In this document: positions 26,982 to 39,781 of the stretch, piece by piece
How the letters are laid out: every line of letters starts with the position of its first letter
How positions within the stretch are numbered: position 1 is the first letter of the stretch
Assembly: GCF_014066305.1 (NCBI RefSeq)
Contig: NW_023501044.1
Span: 558,001-622,000, forward strand
Source: Letharia columbiana
Lineage: Eukaryota > Ascomycota > Lecanoromycetes > Lecanorales > Parmeliaceae
DNA length: 64,000 nt
Direction of reading: 5' to 3'
The notes under the pieces: model-generated
What the model saw: only the letters and a program-made list of their open reading frames with translations
Told to the model about the DNA's origin: nothing
Databases searched by the model: none
Translations under genes and position numbers: made by a program

Positions 26982-27640
26982 GGGCTAATTACTAATTCAT
27001 ACCCTAAAACTATGAATCCTTACCGAATCATACCCTAATTACTGAATCATACCCCTAGGGGTATGATTCAGTAATTTGCCATTACTTGGGGTATGATTCG
27101 GTAATTTGCCATTCATGATAAAAATCGCAAAGGAGAAAATTCGCGACCTGGGCCATCCGACCATAGAAAAGAGGAAATATCTCCGACCGTATTCAATGGG
27201 TGACCTACCAGCTCGAATACATCAGACGAAAGCCGAGTGGGTGTTAGCAGCAGCCCCCACGGGGGCCCTATTTAGGTTCAAATATGGGTGTCTGGCTCAG
27301 ACACCCCCGGGACCAGGCTTTTTTGCGCTTGACAGCCAGACACCCCTATTTGGACCTAAATAGGGCCCCCGTAGGGCCGTCGCAGGGGCCCCGTGGGGGG
27401 CTGCTAACAGTGGGCTAAATTTGGCCCCCAAGCCTGTCTACACCCAGTCTGTGACTCTCATACACAGTCTTCACTCCCAATAGTCTACACAGCAAGTTTG
27501 GTAAATTATCGAATCATACCCCAAGCAATTAATCCTTACTGAATCATACCTCAAATTTTGGTGTAGGGGTATGATTTAGTAATTAGGGGTATGATTCGGT
27601 AAGGATTTATAGTTTCGGGGTATGATTCGATAATTAGCCC
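26982..27640. mobile_element. Mutator-like non-autonomous element with long inverted termini
   Basis: The 659-bp element is flanked by a perfect 10-bp duplication CATAACGATA (26972-26981 and 27641-27650), a length typical of Mutator-like transposons. Termini start GGGCTAATTA and are inverted over about 80 bp, with repeated (A/G)AATCATACCCC blocks in each arm. A small perfect palindrome centred on CCCCTAGGGG lies near 27056. The interior holds a separate fold-back at about 27243-27411. No transposase; an 85-codon frame inside is incidental. Confidence 0.8.
27243..27411. mobile_element. Nested fold-back element inside the Mutator-like element
   Basis: Arms start GTTAGCAGCAGCCCCCACGG and end in the complementary GGGGGGCTGCTAAC, with GGTGTCTGGCT paired to AGCCAGACACC nearer the centre. 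AGTGGG occurs on each side (about 27235 and 27412), a possible short target duplication. A partial relative lies at 41260-41370. Confidence 0.65.
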
Positions 27641-27650
27641 CATAACGATA

Positions 27651-29020
27651 TCTAAGAAATAGATTACATCGTCGGTTAATCTCAGAATATATGAGATTCT
27701 CTATAGCCTCATAATCACCGTAACGAATTATAGTAGATATTGCCGAGTAGATCTGTGTGTTACGATCAAATACTAATCGTTCTAAGAAGGTTAAGCGAGA
27801 CTTATTCTATATTTAAGAGTATATATCCTTAAGAGCGTTAAGTAACTACTCGTGATATATCTCATCGTTATCGTCCTCGTCGTCCTTATCGTCCTCGTCC
27901 TCGTTATTCTTATTCTTATTATTCTTATCTTTACTCGTAGTAACGATATCGATAATATCGTTATATAGCTTCAGAACAGTATTATATTTATAGAGAATCC
28001 GAGTATCTTTCAGCTATTCTATCGTATCCCGAAGCTCTTTATTTCGCTTTACTTATTGAATATGAATAGAATTCTTTAAATAATAAGTATCGTAGTCTTA
28101 TTAAGTGAGAAGACTATAATCTCGATATAAATTCTATATATTAAAGATTAAACGTTATATAGAATCTTAACAGCGAAATTTAAGATTATTATATCGATGA
28201 GAAGAATCGAGGAGAAGTCTAGTAGATAATTTATTAAAGCCTTTAAATATATATTAAGAAGATCTATAAGATATTGTAGACTAAGATTAACAGCGTATTA
28301 TTATATTATAGAGTATAGAATCTCGACGTTATTATGGATTTTATTAATTTCTCTAAAATTATAGCTGATTTTGAGAGCGTAATTGCGAGAGAGCTGAATT
28401 TTATTAATTTCTCTAAAATTATAGCTGATTTTGGGAGCGTAATTGCGAGAGGGCATGCTTATTTTCCTATTATTGACGCTTTTTTTAATAACGATTCGTA
28501 GTACGTATGGCAGTAGAAGAAGAGATATCATAATCGAAAAGAGTTAATTGAGATATAATTTGTAGAGATAGAATTCTTTTAGAGAAGAAATGGAGAGACG
28601 GAGATAAAGTTGAGATTACTAACAAAATTTGATATTCGTAGCTAAGAAATTTAGTTACTTCCCGAATAGGTATCTGGCTTTCTCGATTCAGATCTTAATA
28701 GTACTTTTTAAAACTTATCGACAGGAAGAAAGCTAGCTTTCCAAAAAGGGAAATTGCTCGAAATTACTCGTTTTCACCTCTATTTATATATTACCTTCAT
28801 TTATACGCTCTTAAATTCGACGAATTCGATATAGATAATTATTACTACTATATAGTTAAAGCTCGATATAGCTAAATTAATATTTCTTATTAATTAATTC
28901 GTTATAGCGAGATTTCGTAAAGATAAAAGTACGCTAGTAGATAGCTCTAGTTTTATATATATAAAAATATTACTTAATAGCTATTAAATTTACTTATTTA
29001 TTAAAGAGCGTAGTAACTTT
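27651..29020. repeat. AT-rich RIP-degraded sequence with local low-complexity arrays
   Basis: About 27868-27945 is a run of GTCCTCGTC/TTATTC triplets that, on the minus strand, would encode Asp/Glu/Asn/Lys-rich residues and may be a relic exon. About 28336-28456 is a tandem duplication of about 60 bp holding ATTTTATTAATTTCTCTAAA. No intact gene is seen. Confidence 0.5.
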
Positions 29021-29260
29021 AAATTTATAATTAACTATATATATAAATTTAAGATTTTTAAACTTAACTCTATCTTATTCTTTTATTAATATATAAGTAA
29101 AGGCCTATGAATTAAATTTATAAAGTTGGATTTTTCATTTTTCTAAGTCAAATGAAGTTGAATTTTTCTAAGTTAAATGGAATTTTAGCCCTAGCCCTAA
29201 GTTAAATCGAACTCTAATCGCTTGCTATACGTTTTTAATCTACTTCCACTACTATAAAAT
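29021..29260 (-). repeat. Head-to-tail junction of two inverted family A copies
   Basis: On the minus strand the family A right end (including GGGCTAGGGCTAAAATTCCA, ending near CCTTTACTTATATATTAAT) is followed at once by a family A left end (AAAAGAATAAGATAGAGTTA). The right-end part is weakly mutated; the left-end part is RIP-mutated. Confidence 0.6.
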
Positions 29261-32200
29261 TAATAAAGAAGATAAAAGCCCTAACTCTAAGTTAAATCGA
29301 ACTCTATTTACTTTCTATATAATAAATAATCTACTTCTATTACTATAAATCGCTAATTAATTATATTCTTATCTAAAAAAGTAATATCTACTTAATAATC
29401 TTATTCTTAATATATCTTACTAGTTAAGTAAATTATCTTCTTAATAAATCATCTAAAGTTATAATTAATAGGTCGACTTTACTAATAACTTAACTTAAAA
29501 TCATATATAATTAACTATAAGTAAAGATCTCGAGATATAAATATAGACTAATCTACTATAATAACTAGCCTTAGAACTTATTAATTATTATACTAAAGGC
29601 CAATCGAATTAGAAATTAAATACGTTAAAAGAAAATATATAAATTATTCGAATTAAGCGGAGTTAAAGGGATATATAATATATAATATCGTTTACCGTTA
29701 TATTCGCCTTTAAAAATACGATAATTAAGTATCTTAGATTCAATATACTTAACTTATAAACGTATTTCATTATATAAACTTATATACTACTTTAAATTCC
29801 TTAGTAATATTACTATATAATTCTATTTTAACTCTAAATAATAAGATAAAAGCGAGGTTGATTTAAAGGTATTTATTATTTTAGTAAATAAAAGGAAGCT
29901 ATCTTCCTTATTAACGACTTAATCTCTACTTTTATAAACGATCTTAATCTTAAAGAACTTATCGAGAATTTAACTATTAAATTAAGCGATATTCTTATTA
30001 AGAATATAAAGAATCGCTCTAGATATATAGAAATCAGCTATTTAATATAGGTTAAGATTATTATAAATAATATTAATTAGCTAAATAATAAAGTTATCTA
30101 ATAATTACCTAATAAATTAATTAATAGCTTCTTATTCTTCGAAGCTTATTAAGATATTATTATCTATATCTAATAGTATTTAAGCGAATTCCTTTATATT
30201 AGTCCGATCTTAATTAATTAGATTAAGGTTTCGAAGTCTTATATTTTTTATTAACTTAAGAATTTAAATATAATTTTAAAGATAAGATATTTTTAACGTA
30301 GTTTAAGCGATATAATCTAACTTAATACCCTTAATAATCGAAAGAATTTAATAAAAGTTATTATAGAAGTATATAACTATATTATTAAAAGAAGTAAAAT
30401 TCTTTTAAATATCTTAAAGTATATGATTAACGGCCTCGATATTATAGCGGTTTTATATAGAGATCTTATTCTAGAAGATAAGTTTAATCGCCTTTAATAA
30501 TTAAGCTAAATTAGATTTTATTAATATATTATAATTAGACTAAATAATAGTATTAAGAAAGATCTTAAAGCGAAAATAAGCGATAATATTATCTTAAAGA
30601 AAAATAAAGGTAATATTAGATAAAACCATAATAACAGCTATCTTAAAGTCATTTCGTACTCTTTATAATACGATATTCTAAAGTATAATCTTATCGATAT
30701 CTCTATAGCCATCGAGGAAGAAAAGTTAATTATTAAAATAAGAGATTATATTTTAAATAGCGTTAACTATAGTAATTTAATTATTATTAAAACTCGTCTA
30801 TATCTAATTCTAGATATTAATTTAATAACTACGTACTTCGCGTAGAAGTTAATTTCGATTATTAATATAATACTATTCGTAATCTCGCTAGATTACGAGT
30901 AAATTAAAGCTAATAATAAGACTAATATTCTTTATAGAGCTAATATTATTTTTCTCTAAGCGAATTTAAATCAAATAAAGATAGAAGTCTTTAACGACGA
31001 TCTACTTATATTATATATTATTTAATAAAAAAAGAGTATAATACTAAGTTTAAAGAATATAAATAAGATTATTAAATAATCTAAATAAAGAATAATAAGT
31101 ATTAGTTAAGAAATATACGTAAAATATAAATAAAGAATTAAATTATTTATGAGTAAAAAAAGAAAAAATATATCTAGCGCGAAAAGTTTTGGTAGCTAAA
31201 AAAAGAATAGTATATTAAAAAAAATCGCGATATTTTAAAACCACCGTTAGCGCGGTAATCTTCTTATTCTATAACTTAAAATACTTTAACTCATTAAAGA
31301 TATTACTAAGGAAAAATACACCTAACGCGAAAAGTTTTAATATATAAAAAAAGAAATATTATATTAAAAAAAGTCGTAATATTTCAATACCACCGTTAGC
31401 GCGATAAGCTATTCATACTACGCTTAAAGTATTTCTATTTAATAAAAAAGAAATTACTCATATATCTCAATTTATAATTATTTCATAGATTTAAAGAATT
31501 ATCGAGCTTATATTATAGTAGAATTATTATAAAAAAAACCCATAAGTAGTATTCTCCCTTTTAGGCCGCTACTTTATTCAATACTTAATTTTATTTAGCG
31601 TTATTATAAAGTAAGCCTCTCGCTATATAGACATTATAATAAAAAGAAAAAATATTATCATTTATCATACGTAAGTCTTCGAAGAATATAGAGTTCGATA
31701 TATTTAAAAGAAGATACCGTAGATAGAAGAGCTCCCCAGCGTTCGAATTAATATAATATATTCTTATAATAATACCTCTACGCCTCTAACGTAAACTCTA
31801 TTTAAATATACCTCGCTTATTCTTTTTCTAGATATATTACACCGATAAATCGATATAGAAAAGATCTTCTACTTATCTTCCCTATCGACGTAATTAATTT
31901 AGCTAAAAAAAGACTATTAACTTAATCTAACATTTATATTCTATATCAATCATATAAAATAGATTATTATTATTATTAAATATTATACTCTATTAATTTA
32001 AGAGATAAATAGATAACTATTCGATAGAAGAATTATAATTATATAATTTAAAGTCAAAAATCCTTTAATAGACTTTCGTAGAGCCTATTTACCGTGCGTT
32101 TTAATACTTTTAAATCTTATTTATCTAATCTAGCCCTATATCGTTCTAATCTATATTACTCTTACACTCTATTTAAAGATTAATCTAATCACTACTCTTA

Positions 32201-35200
32201 TAAATATACTTAAAGATATATTTATAGACTTTAATATTAATATAGATTTTTATATTAATATAAATATTATACTTAATTAATAAATAGAGACTATAGAATA
32301 TTATCTAGTAATTCTATTTAAATTCATTATCTAATATCTTAATAGATTTACGTTAATAATATATAAAATATTTAAAATCTAATTTAAAAACGATATAATC
32401 GCTAAAGTCCTTCGGAAATCGCTTATTATATATATTTTTATCTAAGTTTTAATAAGATAAAATAATATCTATTCTACTAGTAGTATATTAATTATAATTT
32501 CTATAAAGTATATATCTAATAACGATTATATAGAGATTAAGAAATAAACTCTAATTAGAAATCTTAATATTAATAGCGACGTCGACCTCAATAACGCTAA
32601 AGAATCGATCTTTAAAGTGTAAAATAATAAGAATATAGACATATGATAAGCCTCGTTTTTAAAATTCAATAGTATAGACATAGGCCGGAACTCGATCTAT
32701 TACCCGTAAAGTTAGTTAGAATTAAGACTAATCAACATTTCAACCAATCATACTTCGCCCTTATAGAGGTGAAAAAAAAATTAAACGATATCGTAAGGCT
32801 AACTAATAGGAATTACGGTATATAATAAGCTAAATCATATTAAAAGTACTCTTAAAGACTATAACCTACACTAATTATCTAACTAATATATTATCTAAGA
32901 AGCTACTCTACTAAATAAAATAAGAGAGAGCTACTATACTACAATAGGGGGTAAAAAGAATAAAAGCATATCTAGTACCTTCCCCTTTAAAATATTATTT
33001 ATAAAAGTCTTTAGCTTTAATCTAAATACTCTAGTAATTAAATTAAACTAATTAATAACGCGTTCGCCGAATAAAAGATTTTTAATAATCTCGATTTATT
33101 TTAAGTTATAAGTAAAAGTTATAAAGAGATTTAATTAATTAAACTTAATAAATAAGATAATAATATCTTAATAGAGTTATTTTATAAATCATAGATCTTC
33201 TTAATAGAAGAAAGAGAGAATAATATATTATTTATTAATCTAATTATCTATAATAGCTTTATTGATATAAATATCAATAACTACTTAATAGATATCGACT
33301 TAAATAATCTTCTAATTTATCTTTAGCTAATAGAGTTTATTACTTTTAATAGCTATATAGATATCGTAGATAAAATACTATAGTAATCTATCGTAGTAAA
33401 GAAAGCGATTAAACTTACTAAAATGAATCTATATTATATATCTATAAGAAGTTAGCGATCGATAAAATAGAAGAAATAAATAATATAGATCTATAATATA
33501 AGATAAGTGTTACTTATATAGAGTTATCTCGACTAATAATTTCATTAACTCGTAGAGCGATTTCATTATTACTATGTTAATAGATAAAAAGACTCTTATC
33601 TAGTATAATGTCTATATTAGATATATTATTATATTATAATTATTTATTAAATAAGAAGATAATAAAATAGTGTAAGAGTATATAAATTAGATATTAATAT
33701 AGAATACTAAATCTCTTACTACTTTAAGCCTCTATTAAGATATTCTTAGCCTTAAATAGATTTAATAAATTATTTATATTACTCTCTTAAGCGATAGCGA
33801 TTTTATCTAAAATAGAATAATTATAAATACGTAAATTATAATATTATAAATTCTTATAAAATAGCTTATAGCCTTATATATCTAGATTAATCTTTAACTT
33901 TTCGAATATTAATTTAAGAGTAATAATATATGAATTAATACTTCTAAGAATTATAGCTATTTTACGATAAAGTATCTAATTAATATATTTATAGTAGCTA
34001 TATCTAGTAAAGTCAATATAAAAAACGTAATTAAAAGAAAATTATATCGTATTATAGACTAATCTTAGATACTATTTATAATATAGATTTAGCTAAAAAT
34101 CGATTTTTCGCTCTCTAAAAGCGCTAAGGCAGATATATAAGTAGTAATCGCTTTCTAGATTTTATATATATAGAGGGCGATTAAATAATTAATAATAATC
34201 TACTATAAGACTATAGAGGTTATATTATTATATTAAACGCTATAATAATAGAATTCTTTATAATTATTAATAAAATTTAAGATTTCTAATATTAAAGAAT
34301 AGAGGATTTAATTAATAGTATACTCGCTAAGATTAATTAAATTATTTATACTCGTTTTAACGCCCTTATAGCCCTATTCTATATTATTTACTTCTTAATT
34401 AATATCTATTTTAGATATATTAACTTTAGTCTTTTCGCTATTATAGTATTATTTAACTATTTTATCTTTTTATAACGCTATATCGTAGCTATTATAAATC
34501 TAATTTATAAAATCTAAATTATATTATATAAGCTTTATAATATATAAATAACGCGTGATATAACTAGCGAGCTTTATTAAAGACTAAATAAAATTTAAAT
34601 AAAGATTAAAAGATAGACTAAAAAAACGTAGGCTATCGAAAAAGTCGTTATTAAAGAAGTCTACTAATAGATCTTATAATAGAGAGTCTTCAATAGCGTT
34701 TTCCTTTTATTTAAGAGTTTCTTCTTATTTAGAATTTAATACGCGTTAAGAGACTTTAAAATAGAGTAATAAAGAATAAATAGAGAAGAAAAATGCGTCT
34801 TAAAAAATAGTATCGCTAGATTAAAAGATATTATCGCTAGCTTAAAAGGAGTATATAAAAGAGAATATATTTATTTAAACTCTTTTAAAGAGTCTTTTAA
34901 TATATTTATAACTAGTAATAGATAGCTATTAAACTCGCTTATAGTCTTAATTATTAATAGTAGCGAATTTATTAAGAAATAATTTAGAGGCGTTAATAGA
35001 GGCTCTAAGAGGCGAGTAAATAAGATATATATATCTTATAGATCTAGTAATATAAGAGCGAGAAATAGAGAGAATAAATATATTTATATTAATAAAATTA
35101 ATAGAATTAGTAGAGTAATAAAGAAATAATAATTATATAAATAGATAGAAGGATTATTATTTAATTTTATCTCGAATGTATTTAATATAACTACGATATT

Positions 35201-35344
35201 TAAATATTAGTTTAATCTATTAATAGTAAGTTAAACTTTAATATTTTTATAGCGTTAGAAAGCGCACACTAAGCTCTATAATTTATTAAATTATAAAGAA
35301 ATAGTATTCTTAGAAAGCTCGTTATTTTAGAGTATAAGATTTCT
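29261..35344. repeat. RIP-degraded AT-rich repeats
   Basis: No gene is visible. Two diverged direct repeats of about 100 bp lie at 31155-31260 and 31310-31405, both containing GCGCGAAAAGTTTT or ACGCGAAAAGTTTT and ending ACCACCGTTAGCGCG. Around 32640-32780 composition is somewhat less skewed but no frame is preserved. Confidence 0.6.
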
Positions 35345-37645
35345 ATATATAGATTTTTAATAATTATAAACGCTAATTTATTTACTCGCGATATCTAATC
35401 AAAAAGCGTAAATCTAACGAATTAATAATTGGCTATATATACAAATTTAAGGTTTTCTAGTTTAGCTCTATCTTATTCTATTATATATACTAATATAAAA
35501 GAATAAGATAGAGTTAAGTTTAAAAATCTTAAATTTATATATATAGTTAATTATAAATTTAGAGTTATTACGTCTTTTAGCTAGACTAACTAAGTTAGCT
35601 CGCTAGCCCTTTCGAGTTTTCTTATTAAAAATTTATATATAAAAGTTTTATACTCTAAAATAACTAGCTCTCTACGAATATTATTTCTTTATAATTTCAT
35701 AAATTATAGAGCTTAGTATACGCTTTTCTAACGCTATAAAAATATAAAGTTTAACTTATTATTCGTAAATTAAATAAATATTTAAATATAATAGTTATAA
35801 TAATTATATTAAACGCGTTTAAGTTCGAATAATAATTCTTTTATCTATTTATATAATTATTCTTCTTCTATAATTCTATTAATTTATTAATTATAAATAA
35901 ATTCGTCGTGCTTAAATATTACTAAATATCTAAAATACGTATTTCTTTTATTCGTTTTTTAGATCTCTTATTAACGTTTTTATTACTAGTAATTAAGACC
36001 GTAAGCGAGTTTAATAGCTATTTACTACTACTTATAAACGCGTTAAAAGACTCTTAAAAAGAGCTCGAACGAATTTATAGCTATTATTCTCCTCTATATA
36101 CGACTTAATTAACTACTTAATTAATACTATTTATTTTATTAGCTTAGTAATTTACTTAATTAGATCGTTAATTAGTTACTTAATTATTTACTTAATTAAT
36201 TACTTAGCTAGTTACTTAATCTAATACTCTATAAAAGAAAAAGTAAGAGAAGAAACTATAATAGATAAATGCGGAGAATACTACGGAGAAACTAAGCGGT
36301 AATAAGATTATTATTATTAAGAATACGGCTTAGCTCTCTAAGATCTCACGTTATATTAATTATTTACTTAGTTAATTACTTAGTTAGTTACTTAATTTAA
36401 TACTCTATAAGAGAAGAAGTAAGAGAAGAAACTATAATAGATAAATGCGGAGAATACTACGGAGAAATTAAGCGGTAATAAGATCTTTAATATTAAGAAT
36501 ACGACTTAGCTCTTTAAGATTTCACGTTATATACTCTCTACGATCTTATATTAAATTATTACTTAATAAGCGAAGAATACTACTATAACTTAATTTATTA
36601 TTTCTACTATATTAAGAAGTAAGAGAAGAAACTATAATAGATAAATATAAAGAATACTATAGAGAATACTATAGAGAATATTATCGAAGAAACTAAGCGG
36701 TAATAAGACTCTCTAGTATTAAGAATACGACTTAACTCTCTAAGATTTCATATTATATACTCTCTACGATTTTATATTAAATTATTACTTAGTAAGCGAA
36801 GAATATTACTATAACTTAGCTTATTATCTCTACTATATTAAGAAGTAAAAGAAGAAACTATAATAGATAAATATGGAGAATATTACGAAGAATACTATAG
36901 AGAATATTATAAAGAAATTAAGCGATAATAAGACTCTTAGTATTAAGAATACGACTTAGCTCTTCAAGATCCCACGTTATATACTCTCTACGATTTCATA
37001 TTAAATTATTACTTAATAAGCGAAGAATACTACTATAACTTAGTCTATTATCTTTATTATATTAAAAAGTAAGAGAAGAAACTATAATAGATAAATGCGG
37101 AGAATATTACGAAGAATACTATAAAGAATATTACGAAGAAATTAAGCGATAATAAGACTCTTAGTATTAAGAATACGACTTAGCTCTTTAATATCTCACG
37201 TTATATACTCTTTAATATATATTTAAATAAATTAAAATCGTTCGATATCTATAGCTATTTTATTATTCGAAAAATTTTACTATAATAAAAGATATTATAA
37301 GATTTATATCACTAATTAACACGTTATCTTTATTACTTTTTAATATTTCGATACTTCTTATTATAAGAATATAGTCTTTCTCTATTTTTATAGATAATTA
37401 TTATAAATTAATTCTTTATACTTAATATACCTTTCTAATTAAACTTTAGCGCGTCTCTCTTCGTATATATATATTTATATATTATATAGATTAAATTAAT
37501 TTTATAGTAGTAAAAGTAGATTAAAAATATATAGTAAGCGATTAGAGTTCGATTTAACTTAGAATTAAGACTAAAATTCGATTTAACTTAGAAAATTTTA
37601 ACTCTATAAATTTAATTTATAGGCCTTTACTTATATATATTAATA
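35345..37645 (+). repeat. Repeat family A, heavily RIP-mutated copy
   Basis: An inverted terminal block (35345-35492) is followed by a full-length but strongly mutated copy of the 1815-4248 repeat. Tandem units start near 36252, 36428, 36624, 36851 and 37077. Aligned with the unmutated units, GCGGAGAACACTGCGGAG becomes GCGGAGAATACTACGGAG and CAAGCGGCAACAAGG becomes TAAGCGGTAATAAGA, so changes fall at CpA and TpG while CpG stays. The end GGCCTTTACTTATATATATT is at about 37622. Confidence 0.85.
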
Positions 37646-38020
37646 AATTAAATTATAATAATTTCTTAATAATTAATAATAATACTTTAAGATTTATAGC
37701 TTTTAATCGAACTCTATTAATCTCGTCTTATATTAAATCTTTTAATAGAATCTACGATATCTATTAAATATATTATTATAGTAGTTAATAAGTAAAAAGA
37801 TAAGTTATTAATTATTTAATCTATATATTAATTAAATTTAAATTCTATATCGAGTTTTATAGTCGAGTAAGTAACTCGATATCTTTTTTAATATATTATT
37901 TATTAAGATCTAGTATATCTATATTAATATTATATCTATATCGATTTTAATATATTTAAAAATTTATTATTAATAATAATCGCGTTAGAATATAATAAAA
38001 ATTAATAAAAATTAAATATT
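37646..38020. repeat. AT-rich spacer between family A copies
   Basis: RIP-degraded, with no gene and no recognisable element boundary. Confidence 0.5.
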
Positions 38021-39781
38021 AGTATATATAAAAGAATAAGATAAAGTTAAGCTTAAGAATTTTAAATTTATATATATAGCTAATTATAAATTTAGAGTTA
38101 TTATACTCTTTAATTAAATCGACTAAATTAGCTCGCTAGCCCTTTTAAGCTCTCTTATTAAAAATTTATATATAGAAATTTTATATTCTAAAATAATTAG
38201 TTTTCTATAAATACTATTACTTTATAATTTCGTAAATTATAAAACTTAATTTACGTTTTCTAAAGATGTAAAAATTATAAAGTTTAGTCTATTATTAGTA
38301 AATTAAATAATATTTCCTTTATTTATTTATATAATTATTATTCTTTTATTACTTTACTAATTCTATTAATTTTACTAATATAAATATAATTATCCTCGAT
38401 ACCCCTCGCGAAAATATTACTAAACGCTTTAGATATATATATTTCTTTTATCTCTCTTTTAAAGTCTCTATTAACGCTTCTAAATCGCTTTTTAATAATT
38501 TTATTATTATTAATAATCGAGGTCGTAAGCGAGTTTAATAGCTAATTTACTTAATTAATTACTTAGCTAGTTACTTAATTTAATACTCTATAAAAGAAGA
38601 AGTAAGATAAGAAATTATAATAGATAAATATAAAGAATATTACGAAGAATACTATAAAGAATACTATAGAGAAATTAAGTAATAATAAGATTATTATCGT
38701 TAAGAATACGACTTAGCTCTTTAAGATCTTATATTATATACTCTCTATAATTCTATATTAAATTATTATTTAATAAGCGAAGAATATTATTATAATTTAG
38801 TCTATTATTCTTATTATATTAATATAATATATTACTATAATAATATTATAAGAAAAGAATTTACTATAATAATTATAGCTAATTAAGTCTCTATAGAAGA
38901 AATATTAAATAATATATATTTAAACGAATTAAAATCGTTCGATGTCTATAGCTATTTTATTATTCGAAAGATTTTACTACGATAAAAGATATTATAGAAT
39001 TTATATTATTAATTAATACGTTATCTCTATTTCTTTTTAATATTTTAATACTTCTTACTATAAGAATATAGCCTTTCTCTATTATTTATAAATAATTATT
39101 ATAAATTAATTCTCTATATTCGATATATCTTTCTAATTAAATCTTAACGCGTCTCTCTTTATATATATATATCTATAAACTATATAGATTAATAAAATAA
39201 CTCTATACTATATTAATATTATATAATATTAAAAACTATTTCTTAATAATAGTTCTAATTAAAAAAATAGATTATAAATTTAATTTATAAATCTAAACTT
39301 ATTAGATTATAAATAATTTAGAGAAACTAGTATTTATTATATAAGAACGAGTAAAGATCTATAAATTAAATTCGTAATCGTTTTTTTTTAATTAGGGCTA
39401 TCGAGTAAAGTGGTAAGTAGTCTTTAATAAGCGATCTTTAGTGAGCGGTCTTTGATGTGATCTTTGGTGAGCGATATTTGAATACCTTGCCTTTTGATAA
39501 TTATAAGATCAAATTTCGAAATTCTTAATACGTTCAAAAGCGCAATCTACGCTTTATAATTTAAAAAAATAATCTTAAAATTTTCATAGAAAATAGTAAA
39601 GTTATTAAAGGGTTAAAAGTAGAGAAAGAGATTTTTAATAATTGCGAACGCTAATTTATTTATCCGCGATAAGTTAGTCGATCTAATTAAAGAGCGTAAA
39701 TCTAATAAATTAATAATTAACTATATATATAAATTTAAGATTTTCAAGCTTAGCTCTATCTTATTCTACTATATATATTAA
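38021..39781 (+). repeat. Repeat family A, short RIP-mutated copy with inverted termini
   Basis: It starts AGTATATATAAAAGAATAAG and ends with the inverted terminal block (39635-39781), giving inverted termini of roughly 110 bp. It contains one tandem unit (about 38608) and the TAAAATCGTTCGATGTCTA segment (about 38929). A small array of GAGCG(A/G)TCTTTG(G/A)TG-type units lies at about 39420-39475. This copy suggests the family is a terminal-inverted-repeat element. Confidence 0.6.

Noticed and set aside
27106..27363. 85-codon frame
   Set aside because: It lies inside the Mutator-like element and through the nested fold-back; it is explained by those repeats.
28301..28531. 76-codon frame on the minus strand with a repeated NYALKISYNFREINKI-type peptide
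   Set aside because: It arises from a tandem duplication of about 60 bp in AT-rich DNA; there is no other support for coding.
31155..31405. Possible CRISPR-like or satellite array
   Set aside because: Only two diverged copies, spaced about 155 bp with no unique spacers of fixed size; CRISPR is not expected in a fungus.
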